From the NCBI RefSeq assembly GCF_028737265.1, contig NZ_JAQZAK010000012.1, positions 1 to 64,000 of the forward strand: a DNA stretch of 64,000 nucleotides. Direction: 5' to 3'. The notes beneath the pieces are model-generated. The model searched no databases. It saw nothing but the letters and a program-made list of their open reading frames with translations, and was not told where the DNA came from. The position numbers were made by a program, and so were the translations under genes. Shown here in pieces: positions 16,478 through 24,760 of the stretch. Within the stretch, counting starts at the first letter, position 1. The number at the start of each line of letters is the position of its first letter. This DNA is from Actinomycetospora callitridis (GTDB taxonomy: Bacteria > Actinomycetota > Actinomycetes > Mycobacteriales > Pseudonocardiaceae).

Positions 16478-18385
16478 GTGACCGACAGCCCCGTTCCGAG
16501 CGCCCGTCCCGAGATCGTGGAGGCGGCCTCCGCCCTCGAGGCGCGCTTCCCCTTCACCGACGGCGTCGCCTTCGACGACGCCCGACGCGGCTACCTCGGG
16601 TCGATCCCCGGCGGCCTCGTCCACGCGGACGACGGACGCGTGGTGTGGAACGCCGAGACTTGGGCCCCCACCCTCTCGGGCTCCCGGCCCGACTCGGTCA
16701 ACCCCAGCCTGTGGCGGCAGGCCCAGCTCGTCGCGATGCACGGGCTCTACGAGGTGACCGAGGGCATCTACCAGGTCCGGGGGATGGACCTGTCGAACAT
16801 GACGATCGTCGAGGGCGACCGCGGTGTCATCATCATCGACCCGCTGATCTCCACCGAGACCGCCGCCGCCGGGCTCGGCCTCTACCGCGAGTACCGCGGC
16901 GACCGCCCCGTCACCGCCGTCATCTACACCCACAGCCACGTCGACCACTTCGGCGGTGTCCGGGGCGTCGTGTCGGGCGAGGACGTCGCCGCCGGACGTG
17001 TCCCGATCTTCGCCCCCGAGGGCTTCGTCGAGCACGCCGTCGCCGAGAACGTCTACGCCGGCACCGCCATGGCCCGCCGCGCCGCCTACATGTACGGCGC
17101 GGCCCTGCCCCCCGGCCCGGCGGGTCAGATGGGTGCCGGTCTGGGCATGACGACCTCGACCGGCACGGTCACACTCATCCCGCCGACGACGGACATCACG
17201 CACACCGGCCAGGAAGAGGTCCTCGACGGGGTCCGGATCGTCTTCCAGGTCACCCCGGGCACCGAGGCGCCGGCCGAGATGAACTTCCTGTTCCCCGACC
17301 GCCGCGCGGTGTGCATGGCCGAGAACGCCACCCACACCCTGCACAACCTGCTCACCCTGCGCGGTGCGCTCGTCCGCGACCCGCACGTCTGGGCCCACTA
17401 CCTCACCGAGGCCATCGACCTGTTCACCGACGTCGCCGACGTCGAGTTCGCCTCGCACCACTGGCCGACCTGGGGCCGCGACCGCATCGTGCGCCTGCTC
17501 TCCGAGCAGCGCGACCTCTACGCCTACCAGCACGACCAGACCCTGCGGCTGCTCAACAAGGGCCACGTCGGCGCCGAGATCGCCGAGACCCTCGAGATGC
17601 CGCCCGCCCTGCAGGACGCCTGGAACACCCACGGCTACTACGGGTCGATCAGCCACAACGTCAAGGCGATCTACCAGCGCTACATGGGCTGGTTCGACGG
17701 CAACCCGGCCAACCTCTGGCGCCACCCGCCCGAGCCCGCCGGACGCCGCTACGTCGAGGCCGTCGGCGGGCCCGACGCCGTACTCGCCGCCGGCCGGCGC
17801 GCCTTCGAGAACGGGGACTTCCGCTGGGTCGCCGAGCTCGTCGGCCACCTCGTGTTCGCCGACCCCACCAACACCGACGCCCGCGAGCTGCAGGCCGCCG
17901 CCCTCGAGCAGCTCGGGTTCGGCTCCGAGAACGGCACCTGGCGCAACTTCTACCTCTCGGGCGCCTACGAGCTGCGCGGGGGCACCACCGGGACCCCGAC
18001 GGTGACCGCCTCCCCCGACATGCTCGCCCAGCTCAGCCTCGGCCAGCTCTTCGACAGCATCGCCATCCAGATCGACGGCCCCAAGGCCTGGCACCTCCAG
18101 CTCGCGATCGACTGGACCCTGACCCGGGACGGCACCTCGGTCGCCTACTGGTCCCGGCTCGCCAACGGCGTGCTCACCCACGGCGAGGGCACCGACCGCG
18201 CGGGCGCCGACGCCCGCATCACTGTCGCGCGATCGTCGCTGCTCGCGATGCTGAGCGGCGCCACCACCGCCGAGGCACTGACCTCCTCCGGAGACCTCAC
18301 CGTCGACGGGGCCGACGACACCCTCACCACGCTGCTGGGCGTGCTCGACCCGCCCGACCCCGGCTTCGCCATCGTGACCCCCTGA
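16478..18385 (+). CDS. SdsA1-like alkyl sulfatase (metallo-beta-lactamase fold)
   Basis: Zinc enzyme hydrolysing primary (or secondary) alkyl sulfates such as SDS, releasing sulfate. The N-terminal half is a metallo-beta-lactamase domain with the zinc motif YTHSHVDHFGG, the second-site residues in FPDRRAVCMAENATHTLHNL, and the tail HHWPTWG. Then come an all-alpha dimerisation domain (about 380-510, containing GYYGSISHNVKAIYQRYMGW) and a C-terminal SCP2-like lipid-binding domain. Length (635) is normal. Start GTG 16478 has GAGG upstream; no signal peptide is seen, whereas Pseudomonas SdsA1 is exported. It stands alone next to the tRNA fragment. Confidence 0.9.
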   Translation: MTDSPVPSARPEIVEAASALEARFPFTDGVAFDDARRGYLGSIPGGLVHADDGRVVWNAETWAPTLSGSRPDSVNPSLWRQAQLVAMHGLYEVTEGIYQVRGMDLSNMTIVEGDRGVIIIDPLISTETAAAGLGLYREYRGDRPVTAVIYTHSHVDHFGGVRGVVSGEDVAAGRVPIFAPEGFVEHAVAENVYAGTAMARRAAYMYGAALPPGPAGQMGAGLGMTTSTGTVTLIPPTTDITHTGQEEVLDGVRIVFQVTPGTEAPAEMNFLFPDRRAVCMAENATHTLHNLLTLRGALVRDPHVWAHYLTEAIDLFTDVADVEFASHHWPTWGRDRIVRLLSEQRDLYAYQHDQTLRLLNKGHVGAEIAETLEMPPALQDAWNTHGYYGSISHNVKAIYQRYMGWFDGNPANLWRHPPEPAGRRYVEAVGGPDAVLAAGRRAFENGDFRWVAELVGHLVFADPTNTDARELQAAALEQLGFGSENGTWRNFYLSGAYELRGGTTGTPTVTASPDMLAQLSLGQLFDSIAIQIDGPKAWHLQLAIDWTLTRDGTSVAYWSRLANGVLTHGEGTDRAGADARITVARSSLLAMLSGATTAEALTSSGDLTVDGADDTLTTLLGVLDPPDPGFAIVTP

Positions 18386-18584
18386 GCCGCACGACGGGAA
18401 TCGGGGAGCACGGCAGGCATGCCGTCCCGCCGTGGGGTCTCGAGGTCGCGCGGAGCCCGCTGGTCGCGCTTGCGAGGGTGCCTGTCCTTCGCCATGACGC
18501 GGAAGCCGGGCCGTCGTGTCACAACCGTGTCACGTCGGCCGAGGTTCGCTCCGTCGGACCAACGTCATCGCAGGTCACAGTGGG

Positions 18585-18627
18585 TGGAGACGAAGGGAAT
18601 CGAACCCTCAACCCCCGCCTTGCAAAG
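18585..18627 (-). tRNA. 3' fragment of a tRNA-Ala(UGC) gene, probable att site
   Basis: Read on the minus strand, the segment begins in an anticodon loop (CTTTGCAAGG, anticodon TGC), continues through a variable region and a T arm (GGGTTCGATTCCC) and ends CGTCTCCA. The half upstream of the anticodon loop does not form a D arm or a fitting anticodon stem: the would-be 5' acceptor lies about 49 bases before the anticodon, far too distant. This is therefore a displaced 3' end, the typical product of integrase-mediated insertion into a tRNA gene. The accessory region lies on the side of the missing 5' half. Confidence 0.6.
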
Positions 18628-18841
18628 ATGGCCGACCCCGTAGCCCAGGGCCTCTGCCAGCAACAACGTCCCCGCCGGACGTCACTCGATGCCCTTCAGC
18701 ATCGCCGACAGCCCTCGTTTCGTGCCACGCGGCGTGCCACGAGGTCTGAACCCTCTGGCTCAAGCCAACGCGTGCGAGACAGAGGCCACGGTGGACGAGG
18801 CGTACCCCCTGGATCGACGTCGCGACATCGTTGGCGACGCG

Positions 18842-19558
18842 TCAGGCAGCGTCCTCGTCGAGGACCGCTTCGGAGATGAGGGCAGCGATCTCACTCGGAG
18901 TGTGGTGCTCGGTTGACAGGCCGTGCAGATCGCCGAGGATCGCGCTGTATGCCGCCACCTGACCGAACGTCACTTCGTGCAGAACGGGCACGACGGTAGG
19001 CTTATGCAGCAAAGTGGCGAGTTCGCGCTCAGGCCAGAACCGTCCTTCAAGGTAGGCCGGGGTGAGGAGCACTACGCCACCACGGGCGGTGGTCAGCCCG
19101 CGATCCATCTGGAGCGCCTGGCTCTGGCCAAGGCGCATCGCGCGTTCGTCGAACCAGACGGTCACGCCGTGGGCGCGCAATCCTTCGTATAGCGAACCGG
19201 CGACCTGCCATCCGTCGGAGCGGGTGTAGCTCAAGAACAGATCGTTCTCCTGGGAGGACTGCTCCGCCAGTGACTTCTGGAAATCATGCAGCAGGTCCTG
19301 CTCAGGTGGGGAGACCTCGCCGCGTGCCGCGCGATCCTGCAGGCGCCGTGCCCTTCGCTCCGCGTCGCGGTTGCCGTCCTTGATCGCCTTGGTGACCCGC
19401 CTCTCAAGGTCCCGGTTCGAACGCTTCGCGCTCGCCTCTGCGTCGTGCTGAGCCTTGCGCTGTGCCCGCTTGGCGGCGGCCTCCGCGTCGTGTTGAGCCT
19501 TGCGCTGCGCCGCTCGCATCTTCCGATTGAACTCACCGGAGGTGAATCCCTTGGGCAT
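18842..19558 (-). CDS. TIR-domain protein with N-terminal coiled coil
   Basis: A 238-residue soluble protein. Residues 12-80 are extremely charged and alpha-helical and contain a near-exact 15-residue tandem repeat (AQRKAQHDAEAAAKR, then AQRKAQHDAEASAKR), suggesting a coiled-coil oligomeriser. Residues 105-238 form a TIR domain: DLFLSYTRSD (strand A), GVTVWFDE (BB region), GGVVLLTPAYL and the helix RFWPEREL. Glu179, four residues after Trp175, is in the place of the catalytic glutamate of TIR NADases. Bacterial TIR effectors deplete NAD or make signalling nucleotides, often in phage defence. It sits next to the tRNA scar and upstream of an XRE/ImmA pair. Function is inferred. Confidence 0.85.
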   Translation of the reverse strand: MPKGFTSGEFNRKMRAAQRKAQHDAEAAAKRAQRKAQHDAEASAKRSNRDLERRVTKAIKDGNRDAERRARRLQDRAARGEVSPPEQDLLHDFQKSLAEQSSQENDLFLSYTRSDGWQVAGSLYEGLRAHGVTVWFDERAMRLGQSQALQMDRGLTTARGGVVLLTPAYLEGRFWPERELATLLHKPTVVPVLHEVTFGQVAAYSAILGDLHGLSTEHHTPSEIAALISEAVLDEDAA

Positions 19559-19638
19559 CTCGGGGGCCCTTCTACTCGGGTGGCCCGTACGTGAGGGGAG
19601 CAGACGGGCCCTTGTCCGTTCGCGTCAGTCGACGGCGC

Positions 19639-19836
19639 TCAACTGTTTTCGGTGACGGTGCCGCCAGGGTCGCGCTTGGCAGTACGCCCGGTGACGTAGC
19701 GCCCGCTCGAGGCGGAGCGGTGCGCAGTCGCGGTGGACTGGTTCGGTCCGGGCTTCTCGCGCACGCTGGTGCGCGGGCGTCGGGCGGCGGCCGCGTTGCT
19801 GATGTAGCGGCCAGTCTTGGCGGAGCGGTTGGGCAT
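19639..19836 (-). CDS. Small basic repeat protein (65 aa)
   Basis: Begins MPNRSAKTGRYISNAAAARRP, with an excellent ribosome site (AGGAGGG, seven bases before the ATG). It contains two imperfect copies of one motif: RSAKTGRYISNAAAARRPRT and RSASSGRYVTGRTAKRDPGG, each followed by a T/S-V-R/T-E turn. Proteins of this kind recur in actinobacterial accessory regions, in my recollection without known function. Highly basic with no membrane segment; nucleic-acid binding is possible. It is transcribed in the same direction as the TIR gene, 80 bases ahead of it. Confidence 0.65.
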   Translation of the reverse strand: MPNRSAKTGRYISNAAAARRPRTSVREKPGPNQSTATAHRSASSGRYVTGRTAKRDPGGTVTENS

Positions 19837-20074
19837 GACGCCCTCCTGTCGCTGCTGGGTATGCGGCCTCGCGAGGTGGTCTCACGTGAGCCGGCTCGGC
19901 GGCGGTCTCGATTCGGTGTCGGCCGGGAGACTAGCGGATCACGCGCTTTCGTGTGTCACTATTTAGGTACAGGCGTCGCTGCCGCAGGTCAGAGCGCTCC
20001 ACCCGGCGTGTCGGATCGTTGCTCTCTACGGTGACCCGCACGCTTGGAGCGAGCTGGACGAGGAGGCACGTCGA

Positions 20075-20569
20075 GTGGACAACCCCGTCGACATCGACGA
20101 GTTGCGTCGACTGGTCGGGGACTACCGCAGCGAGCGCGGCCTAAGCCTCCGCGCGGCTGCCGAGGAGTCCGGCGTCCCGCTCAACACGCTCTCGCGCGTG
20201 GAGAAAGGTCACCTACCTGATCTGGCGAACTTTGGCCGTCTCGTGACCTGGATCGGCCTCGACCCGTCCGAGGTGTTCGGCGCCACGCACCGGGAGCGGG
20301 CACAGAGCACCACCGACGCGATCCGCGTCAGCCTCCACAACGACCCGCGACTCACTGAGAAGGCCGCGAACCAGATCGCGGAGCTCGTCAGCGACCTCTA
20401 CGCGAACCTGGCCGCCGCCTCAGCCGACACGCGAGTCAGCCTGCGCGCAAGCAAGACGTTCACCCCGCACGCTGCGCGCCAGATCGGCGACCTCCTCGAG
20501 AGTATGCAGTCGGCGGTGCACGCTGACGACGCCGTCGGCACCAACTACGGTTGGCACGAGAAGGACTAG
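20075..20569 (+). CDS. XRE-family transcriptional regulator
   Basis: A 164-residue protein with an N-terminal helix-turn-helix (YRSERGLSLRAAAEESGVPLNTLSRVEKG, residues about 16-45) followed by a helical C-terminal domain with no recognised family. The start is GTG 20075. It is six bases upstream of an ImmA/IrrE-type peptidase gene, the classic arrangement in which the peptidase cleaves the repressor under stress. Its target is likely its own promoter and neighbouring island genes. Confidence 0.85.
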   Translation: MDNPVDIDELRRLVGDYRSERGLSLRAAAEESGVPLNTLSRVEKGHLPDLANFGRLVTWIGLDPSEVFGATHRERAQSTTDAIRVSLHNDPRLTEKAANQIAELVSDLYANLAAASADTRVSLRASKTFTPHAARQIGDLLESMQSAVHADDAVGTNYGWHEKD

Positions 20570-20575
20570 GCGGCC

Positions 20576-21199
20576 GTGCGACGAGGCTTTAAGGCCCAGG
20601 CCGAACGCCATGCCGCCGATCTCCGCACGGCGGCGGGCTGCTCGGACATCGAGACGATCCACTTGCCCCGCCTCGCCACCCACCTCAAGGTCGAGGTCCT
20701 CGCCGGGCACCGCGTGCTCGGCGATGTCCAACCCTTCCTCGACCTCCATCGCGAGCAGCCCGGCGCCTTCTCCGCGGCCACCTTCCACATGGAAGACGGT
20801 CGAATTGTCGTCATCTACAATCCTGTGGTCTACGAGACCGGCGAGGTCCTCACCGCTCAAGAGGCCCAGACCCACGGGCGCACCCGCAGCGACGTCGCCC
20901 ACGAATTCGGCCACCTCGTCCTCGGCCACACCCTCCGTGAGGTCAAAACCATCGCCGGTTACCCCTTCCTCACCTGCGACCCCGAGCAAGAGGAAGAAGC
21001 CAACTGGCTCGCTAGCTGCCTCCTGCTTCCCCGCGCACTCCTACTGCAGGCCGCACGCAACCAGGAGCCCGACAGCGCTCTTGCTGAACGCACCCACGTC
21101 ACCACCGACATGGCGCGATATCGCATGAATGCGAGTGGAGCACGCATGCAGGCCTCCCGCGGTCGAAGTCGGCGGACAGCAGGAGAGCCACAAGCGTAG
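20576..21199 (+). CDS. ImmA/IrrE-family metallo-endopeptidase
   Basis: Zinc peptidase of the COG2856 type. The motif HEFGH (His109-Glu110-His113) lies in SDVAHEFGHLVLGH, and the downstream glutamate ligand is in EQEEEANWLASCLLLP. Length (about 207) is normal. It starts at GTG 20576, seven bases after the XRE gene. Members of this family derepress mobile elements or toxin genes by cleaving the partner XRE protein; here the partner is obvious. The C-terminus (RGRSRRTAGEPQA) is unstructured. Confidence 0.87.
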   Translation: MRRGFKAQAERHAADLRTAAGCSDIETIHLPRLATHLKVEVLAGHRVLGDVQPFLDLHREQPGAFSAATFHMEDGRIVVIYNPVVYETGEVLTAQEAQTHGRTRSDVAHEFGHLVLGHTLREVKTIAGYPFLTCDPEQEEEANWLASCLLLPRALLLQAARNQEPDSALAERTHVTTDMARYRMNASGARMQASRGRSRRTAGEPQA

Positions 21200-21722
21200 G
21201 CGGTCAGGCTCTTGGCCGAGGTCGCGACCGAGGCCGGCGGCCCGCTGGCCACTCTGCTCCTGGACCTCGAACGACCAGCGAAGCGCACGTGGAGGCGCGT
21301 TAGCGCGGGCCGGATCAATGGCGCGCTCGATGTCGATGGCGTGATTGACCCGCGGCTCGGTCTTCTCGCCATCGAGGATGTGCGGCGCCGGCTTCCTGCA
21401 CCGGCAGACCCGTCTCGAACGACCGCGCGAGCGACGACGGCGCTGCAGCGATCCTCACGGCGTTGGATCACCCTCACGGCGACGCCCACCATCGCGGCGA
21501 CCCCGAGCAAGAGCAGCAACACGACCAGGGGCGCGCTCGGCGCCGCCTTCGTGTTCGTGGCGGTCCTGATCGTGAGGAGCAGCAGCAAGCCAATGGCGAT
21601 GCCCCCGATGATCGCGACCTTCTGGAACGACCAGGGGCTCTGAATCTGCCGCGTGCCGTCCTTGCCGACTCCTACCCGTAGCCCGCTACGATTGAGGGGT
21701 CGGCGGGATCAGGCCTGCGCAA
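21200..21722. other. Unresolved region with a two-helix membrane segment on the minus strand
   Basis: On the minus strand, about 21648 down to 21470, one frame reads QSPWSFQKVAIIGGIAIGL, then more leucines, a short polar turn and a second helix VVLLLLLGVAAMVGVAV: a convincing two-helix membrane protein. No ATG or GTG precedes it in frame (only TTG inside the first helix or a rare ATT). After about 21460 that frame loses sense, while another minus frame and a plus frame (from 21212) both look partly coding. This suggests a decayed or frameshifted small gene rather than an intact one. Confidence 0.35.
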
Positions 21723-22180
21723 GTGGGGCGTTCTCGCGGGAAAGGCGGTCGGGCTCGTACGCGGAAGTTTCTCGGTCGGCTCGTGTGGCTCATCGCTGCG
21801 GTGGTGGTCTTCGCGGCCGGCGCGATGTGGATCGACAGCAACCTCGCACACACCAGCATGCTGGAGGCGTCCAAGGCGGGCGTCGCGATGATGGGAGGTG
21901 GAGCGATGGTGAATATCGCGACGCGAAACAGAAGTTCGACGAGCATCAACCCGAGCACCGGTCCTGCGCGGACCTGATCCCACCGACAGGTCCGACGACG
22001 ATCGAGCAGTCTCGGACCTCCAGCTTCGACTACCGCACCTATCCTGTTCAGGGCGCCAGTTACTCCTACCAACTCGCGTCGGGAAAGGGCTCGCTCCTCG
22101 ACGCGCCTGAACTATCAACGCGGTACCGGAAGCCTGAGTCACTGTTGACTAAGAGGATTGGTCGCCGCTTCCCGAACTAA
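21723..22180 (+). pseudogene. Frameshifted single-pass membrane protein gene
   Basis: From GTG 21723 the frame encodes a basic N-terminus (GRSRGKGGRARTRKFLGR), one membrane helix (LVWLIAAVVVFAAGAMWI) and a short outside part. Around 21900, in a G-rich run, sense passes to another frame, which continues GEYRDAKQKFDEHQPEHRS, CADLIPPTGPTT and more until a stop at 22178-22180. The first frame itself stops at 21975-21977. One frameshift between two protein-like halves fits a broken gene of about 150 codons or a sequencing slip. Family not recognised. Confidence 0.4.
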
Positions 22181-22417
22181 GAACTTGACTACACGGAACC
22201 CTCCCCTGAGTTTGCGAAGCCAGACTGCTACTTCGTTTTACCGACGCGAACCCGACCCTCGAGGCCGCCCCCTAACGTCGAGTCCTGACTACCTGCTCGT
22301 CCTTGTCTCGGAGGCGCCACTGTGCGGACCGCCGGGTGATCACCGGAGCGTGGCGGGGACGCGAGGGGTCGAGTTTGGTCGATTATGGCTGACCCGCTCC
22401 GGACTACCCAGGGGAAG

Positions 22418-23503
22418 CTAGAACAAGTCGGCGCTATTCGGAAGCAGTGCGGTCCTCTCTACGGCGGATAGGCTGCGCTCGTCGTGCCGGAATGGAATAT
22501 AGGTAGGGTGGCCCTCGCGGACCCGTAAGAGTCCGAGCGCTCCTCCTTGTTCCTTAACCATCCCCTCAGTTTCATTGAGCAGGCTGGCCAGAACCGTATC
22601 CGCCGAAGGCGCGTCGTTCTTGAGGGTCTTTGGTAGGCGGTTGTTCGCCTCAGCGCGCGCGATCCATAGCTTCTTTTCAGAGACACCATACTTCAACGGT
22701 GCCGCCTGCGGATTCAGCCTTGCAGATCGGGCAATAATCATTGCGGCCAAGGCCCGCACTTGAATCGGATGTAGGGGAGTCTTGCGGAGCACAGCGAAGA
22801 GAGGCGACGTCATAAGCCCGTTGAGAAGTCCGCGATCGTCGATCGCTCCAACGACGACCACCTTCCCCAACCTCAGAATTACCGGCGACGGCCAGCCCAA
22901 GGGGATGATTGCATCGAAGTCGCACAGCTCACAGCCACTCTCTTGCGCTAAGAAGGTGGCGAAAGTCGAGTGTCCGTTCGGAACGTAGGCAACTCCTCGA
23001 CACTCTTGGAGCAGGTCGTGGAGGTGCGCGAGACCCTCTAGGTCTTTCACAGTCGCTATAGTACTCGAATTGCGGTCTCGGATATCCGAGCGCAGTCGAA
23101 GGTCGTTGCGTCTAGACCCATAAGCGATCTTCACGGTCCAGCCCCGAAGTGTTCTCTCGCCCAGCCGTTCTACGGCGGCCGGGCCGAGATCAAACGCTTG
23201 CTGGACTGACTTTTCCAGCCTGCTGAGATGCTCGTTGTTGCACTTCTTGCAACAGGGAATCGCAAAGTGGCGAAGGGGCAACCCAGTTAGATTCGGAAGT
23301 AGCATTAGCGCCCGATCACGCCACGCCGGGAACCGACGCTGAAGCCACTTTGGGAAGACGTCCTCTACGCTCCGACTTGTCTCGTCTAGGGCAAGGTTGC
23401 AGACGAAGCACCTATCCTCACCTAGACCGCGACCTAACCAGGGTTTGAAGTCGACCCCTCCCATCTCCATGGCCTTATGTAGCGGCGCTTCAGGTGATGT
23501 CAT
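22418..23503 (-). CDS. HNH-like zinc-binding protein of unknown function, lower GC
   Basis: A 361-residue soluble protein. The first 95 residues hold a treble-clef, HNH-like arrangement: CFVCNLALD, then VEDVFPKWLQRRF (acidic/VFP core where HNH enzymes have H-H or E-H), then CCKKCNNEHLSRLE. A second cysteine pair (CELCDFD) lies near residue 195. The rest is not recognised. Base composition is clearly lower in GC than the surroundings (more A/T at third positions, rare AGA/AGG and TTA-type codons), indicating recent transfer. The neighbourhood (XRE/ImmA, TIR, broken genes) suggests a mobile or defence role such as a nuclease; this is inference. Confidence 0.65.
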   Translation of the reverse strand: MTSPEAPLHKAMEMGGVDFKPWLGRGLGEDRCFVCNLALDETSRSVEDVFPKWLQRRFPAWRDRALMLLPNLTGLPLRHFAIPCCKKCNNEHLSRLEKSVQQAFDLGPAAVERLGERTLRGWTVKIAYGSRRNDLRLRSDIRDRNSSTIATVKDLEGLAHLHDLLQECRGVAYVPNGHSTFATFLAQESGCELCDFDAIIPLGWPSPVILRLGKVVVVGAIDDRGLLNGLMTSPLFAVLRKTPLHPIQVRALAAMIIARSARLNPQAAPLKYGVSEKKLWIARAEANNRLPKTLKNDAPSADTVLASLLNETEGMVKEQGGALGLLRVREGHPTYIPFRHDERSLSAVERTALLPNSADLF

Positions 23504-23953
23504 GATGAGATCTGGATTGCAGCGTTGCTGACGAACTTCGCCTCTGAGTCGTGACGGCTCGCGCTGTTCCCAACGTCGCTGCCGCCCCGCACGTGGACAC
23601 GGCGGTAAAGGCTAGTCGCCTACGCCCTCTTGCGGCACGCCTCGTGACCGCCACCCCAACGATTACGCCGCCGCTGCGCCTCGTCAGAGGCGACCCTGAC
23701 CAGCAGCCCGCCGAACGCAGCCGGAACGACGACGCCCTGCCGCGCTCGCCGAGGTGCTCGCCGGCCCCATCGGACAACCTGACCCGGACCGGACGAAGCG
23801 AACACTTGAGATCGCCCACGACGTCACGGCGTATCCCATGGCGACGGCCCCCTCGGGCCCGCACTGCTCGACAGGCAGGCAACGAGGCACCGGGACGGAC
23901 CTAGCGTTCCGGTGGCCGGAGGCGGGGGATTCGACGGAACACATGGCCGGCTG
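23504..23953. other. 450 bases with no supported gene
   Basis: Several short frames cross this stretch on both strands, but none has a ribosome site plus protein-like composition. It may contain the promoter of the HNH-like gene and the end of the small-protein operon. Confidence 0.4.
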
Positions 23954-24196
23954 CTAGCCCGAATCCTGGTCGTCGGGGTGGCCCAGATGGCCCCGGTCCA
24001 CGATGTCTCGGGGCGCAGGAGCGTCGGGATCGGGATCGACGCCGAACCACGCAGCCCGCATCACGCCGCCCCACTCCAGCGGCCCGGGCGTGTCCATCGC
24101 CTCGTCGACCGCCTCCCCCAAAGCGTCGAAGTCGTCTGAACCGCCATTCGCATCGTGTGCCACGACGGCACCGTGCCTCATTACAGAAGTCGACAT
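23954..24196 (-). CDS. Small acidic protein (80 aa), last gene of the sigma operon
   Basis: Begins MSTSVMRHGAVVAHDANGGS and continues with an acidic, helix-forming stretch (DDFDALGEAVDEAMD) and an Asp/Pro-rich tail. No membrane segment. It lies 30 bases downstream of the 50-aa membrane protein in the same direction. The composition looks like a real protein, but the ribosome site is weak and no family is recognised. Confidence 0.4.
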   Translation of the reverse strand: MSTSVMRHGAVVAHDANGGSDDFDALGEAVDEAMDTPGPLEWGGVMRAAWFGVDPDPDAPAPRDIVDRGHLGHPDDQDSG

Positions 24197-24226
24197 CGGC
24201 GGTTTCGCGCAATTGGTCGCCTCGGG

Positions 24227-24379
24227 TCACCGCCTTGGCCGGTCGCTGTGGCGTAGCTGCCGTTGCCGCCGCGCCCGAACGGACAGCACCGCCGGCGTGA
24301 CGGCCGCAATCAGTACGCCGAAGTTGGCGACCACCTCACTGGTTGCAGTCGCCCACGCCATGCGCCCGATACCCCGCAT
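24227..24379 (-). CDS. Small single-pass membrane protein (50 aa)
   Basis: Encodes MRGIGRMAWATATSEVVAN, then a membrane helix (FGVLIAAVTPAVLSV) and a strongly basic tail (RARRQRQLRHSDRPRR), a typical inside-positive arrangement. It follows the 94-aa gene by 26 bases in the same direction. Too short for standard gene finding; no clear ribosome site, so moderate confidence. Confidence 0.4.
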   Translation of the reverse strand: MRGIGRMAWATATSEVVANFGVLIAAVTPAVLSVRARRQRQLRHSDRPRR

Positions 24380-24405
24380 CGGTGGCTAGCACTTCGCCTC
24401 GCTTG

Positions 24406-24690
24406 TCACACCACTAGCGGGTCCCGGAGTGCGGCGAGAGTGCGGTCGATGCTCGCGAGCACGTCGGGCGGGGTGGGCAGAGCAGGGACCTCGTCGACAG
24501 AAAGTAGCGCCCAGGAGGCGCGATGTGCGATGTCGTCGAAGCCGCCCATCACGTGCAGGGCGGCTTCCGCGTGGCGATCGCCGCTCAGGGCGGCGGCGAA
24601 CAGCCTGCCTATCGCCTCTCGGAAGGTGTCTCCCCCGGCGCCGCCCTCGGTGTCGTCGATGGAGCGCGAGCTGGCGTGGTGAGTGGTCAT
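24406..24690 (-). CDS. Small acidic helical protein downstream of the ECF sigma gene (94 aa)
   Basis: Starts MTTHHASSRSIDDTEGGAGG and continues with predicted helices (TFREAIGRLFAAALSGDRHAE, PPDVLASIDRTLAALRD). It is 70 bases downstream of the sigma factor gene. By position it could be a regulator of that sigma factor, but it has no zinc-binding ZAS motif and no membrane helix, so it is not a classical anti-sigma factor. Family unknown. Confidence 0.5.
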   Translation of the reverse strand: MTTHHASSRSIDDTEGGAGGDTFREAIGRLFAAALSGDRHAEAALHVMGGFDDIAHRASWALLSVDEVPALPTPPDVLASIDRTLAALRDPLVV

Positions 24691-24760
24691 GATGGTCTGA
24701 CGTTGCCCGCGAGCCCGCCGTTCCCACCATCGCAGAGCAGGCGGGAACGGCGAGCGACCC

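Noticed and set aside
18585..18673. A complete tRNA gene including a 5' acceptor strand (GGGGACG at 18667-18673)
   Set aside because: The acceptor ends would pair with one wobble, but the span from the 5' end to the anticodon is about 15 bases too long and no D arm or anticodon stem forms.
23490..23904. Two overlapping frames of 117-130 codons on opposite strands
   Set aside because: Neither shows protein-like residue order or a start signal, so the stretch is listed as empty.
24003..24389. A 128-codon plus-strand frame opposite the small-protein operon
   Set aside because: Ser/Thr/Pro/Arg-rich with no ribosome site; the minus strand gives a proper membrane helix and acidic protein in the same place.
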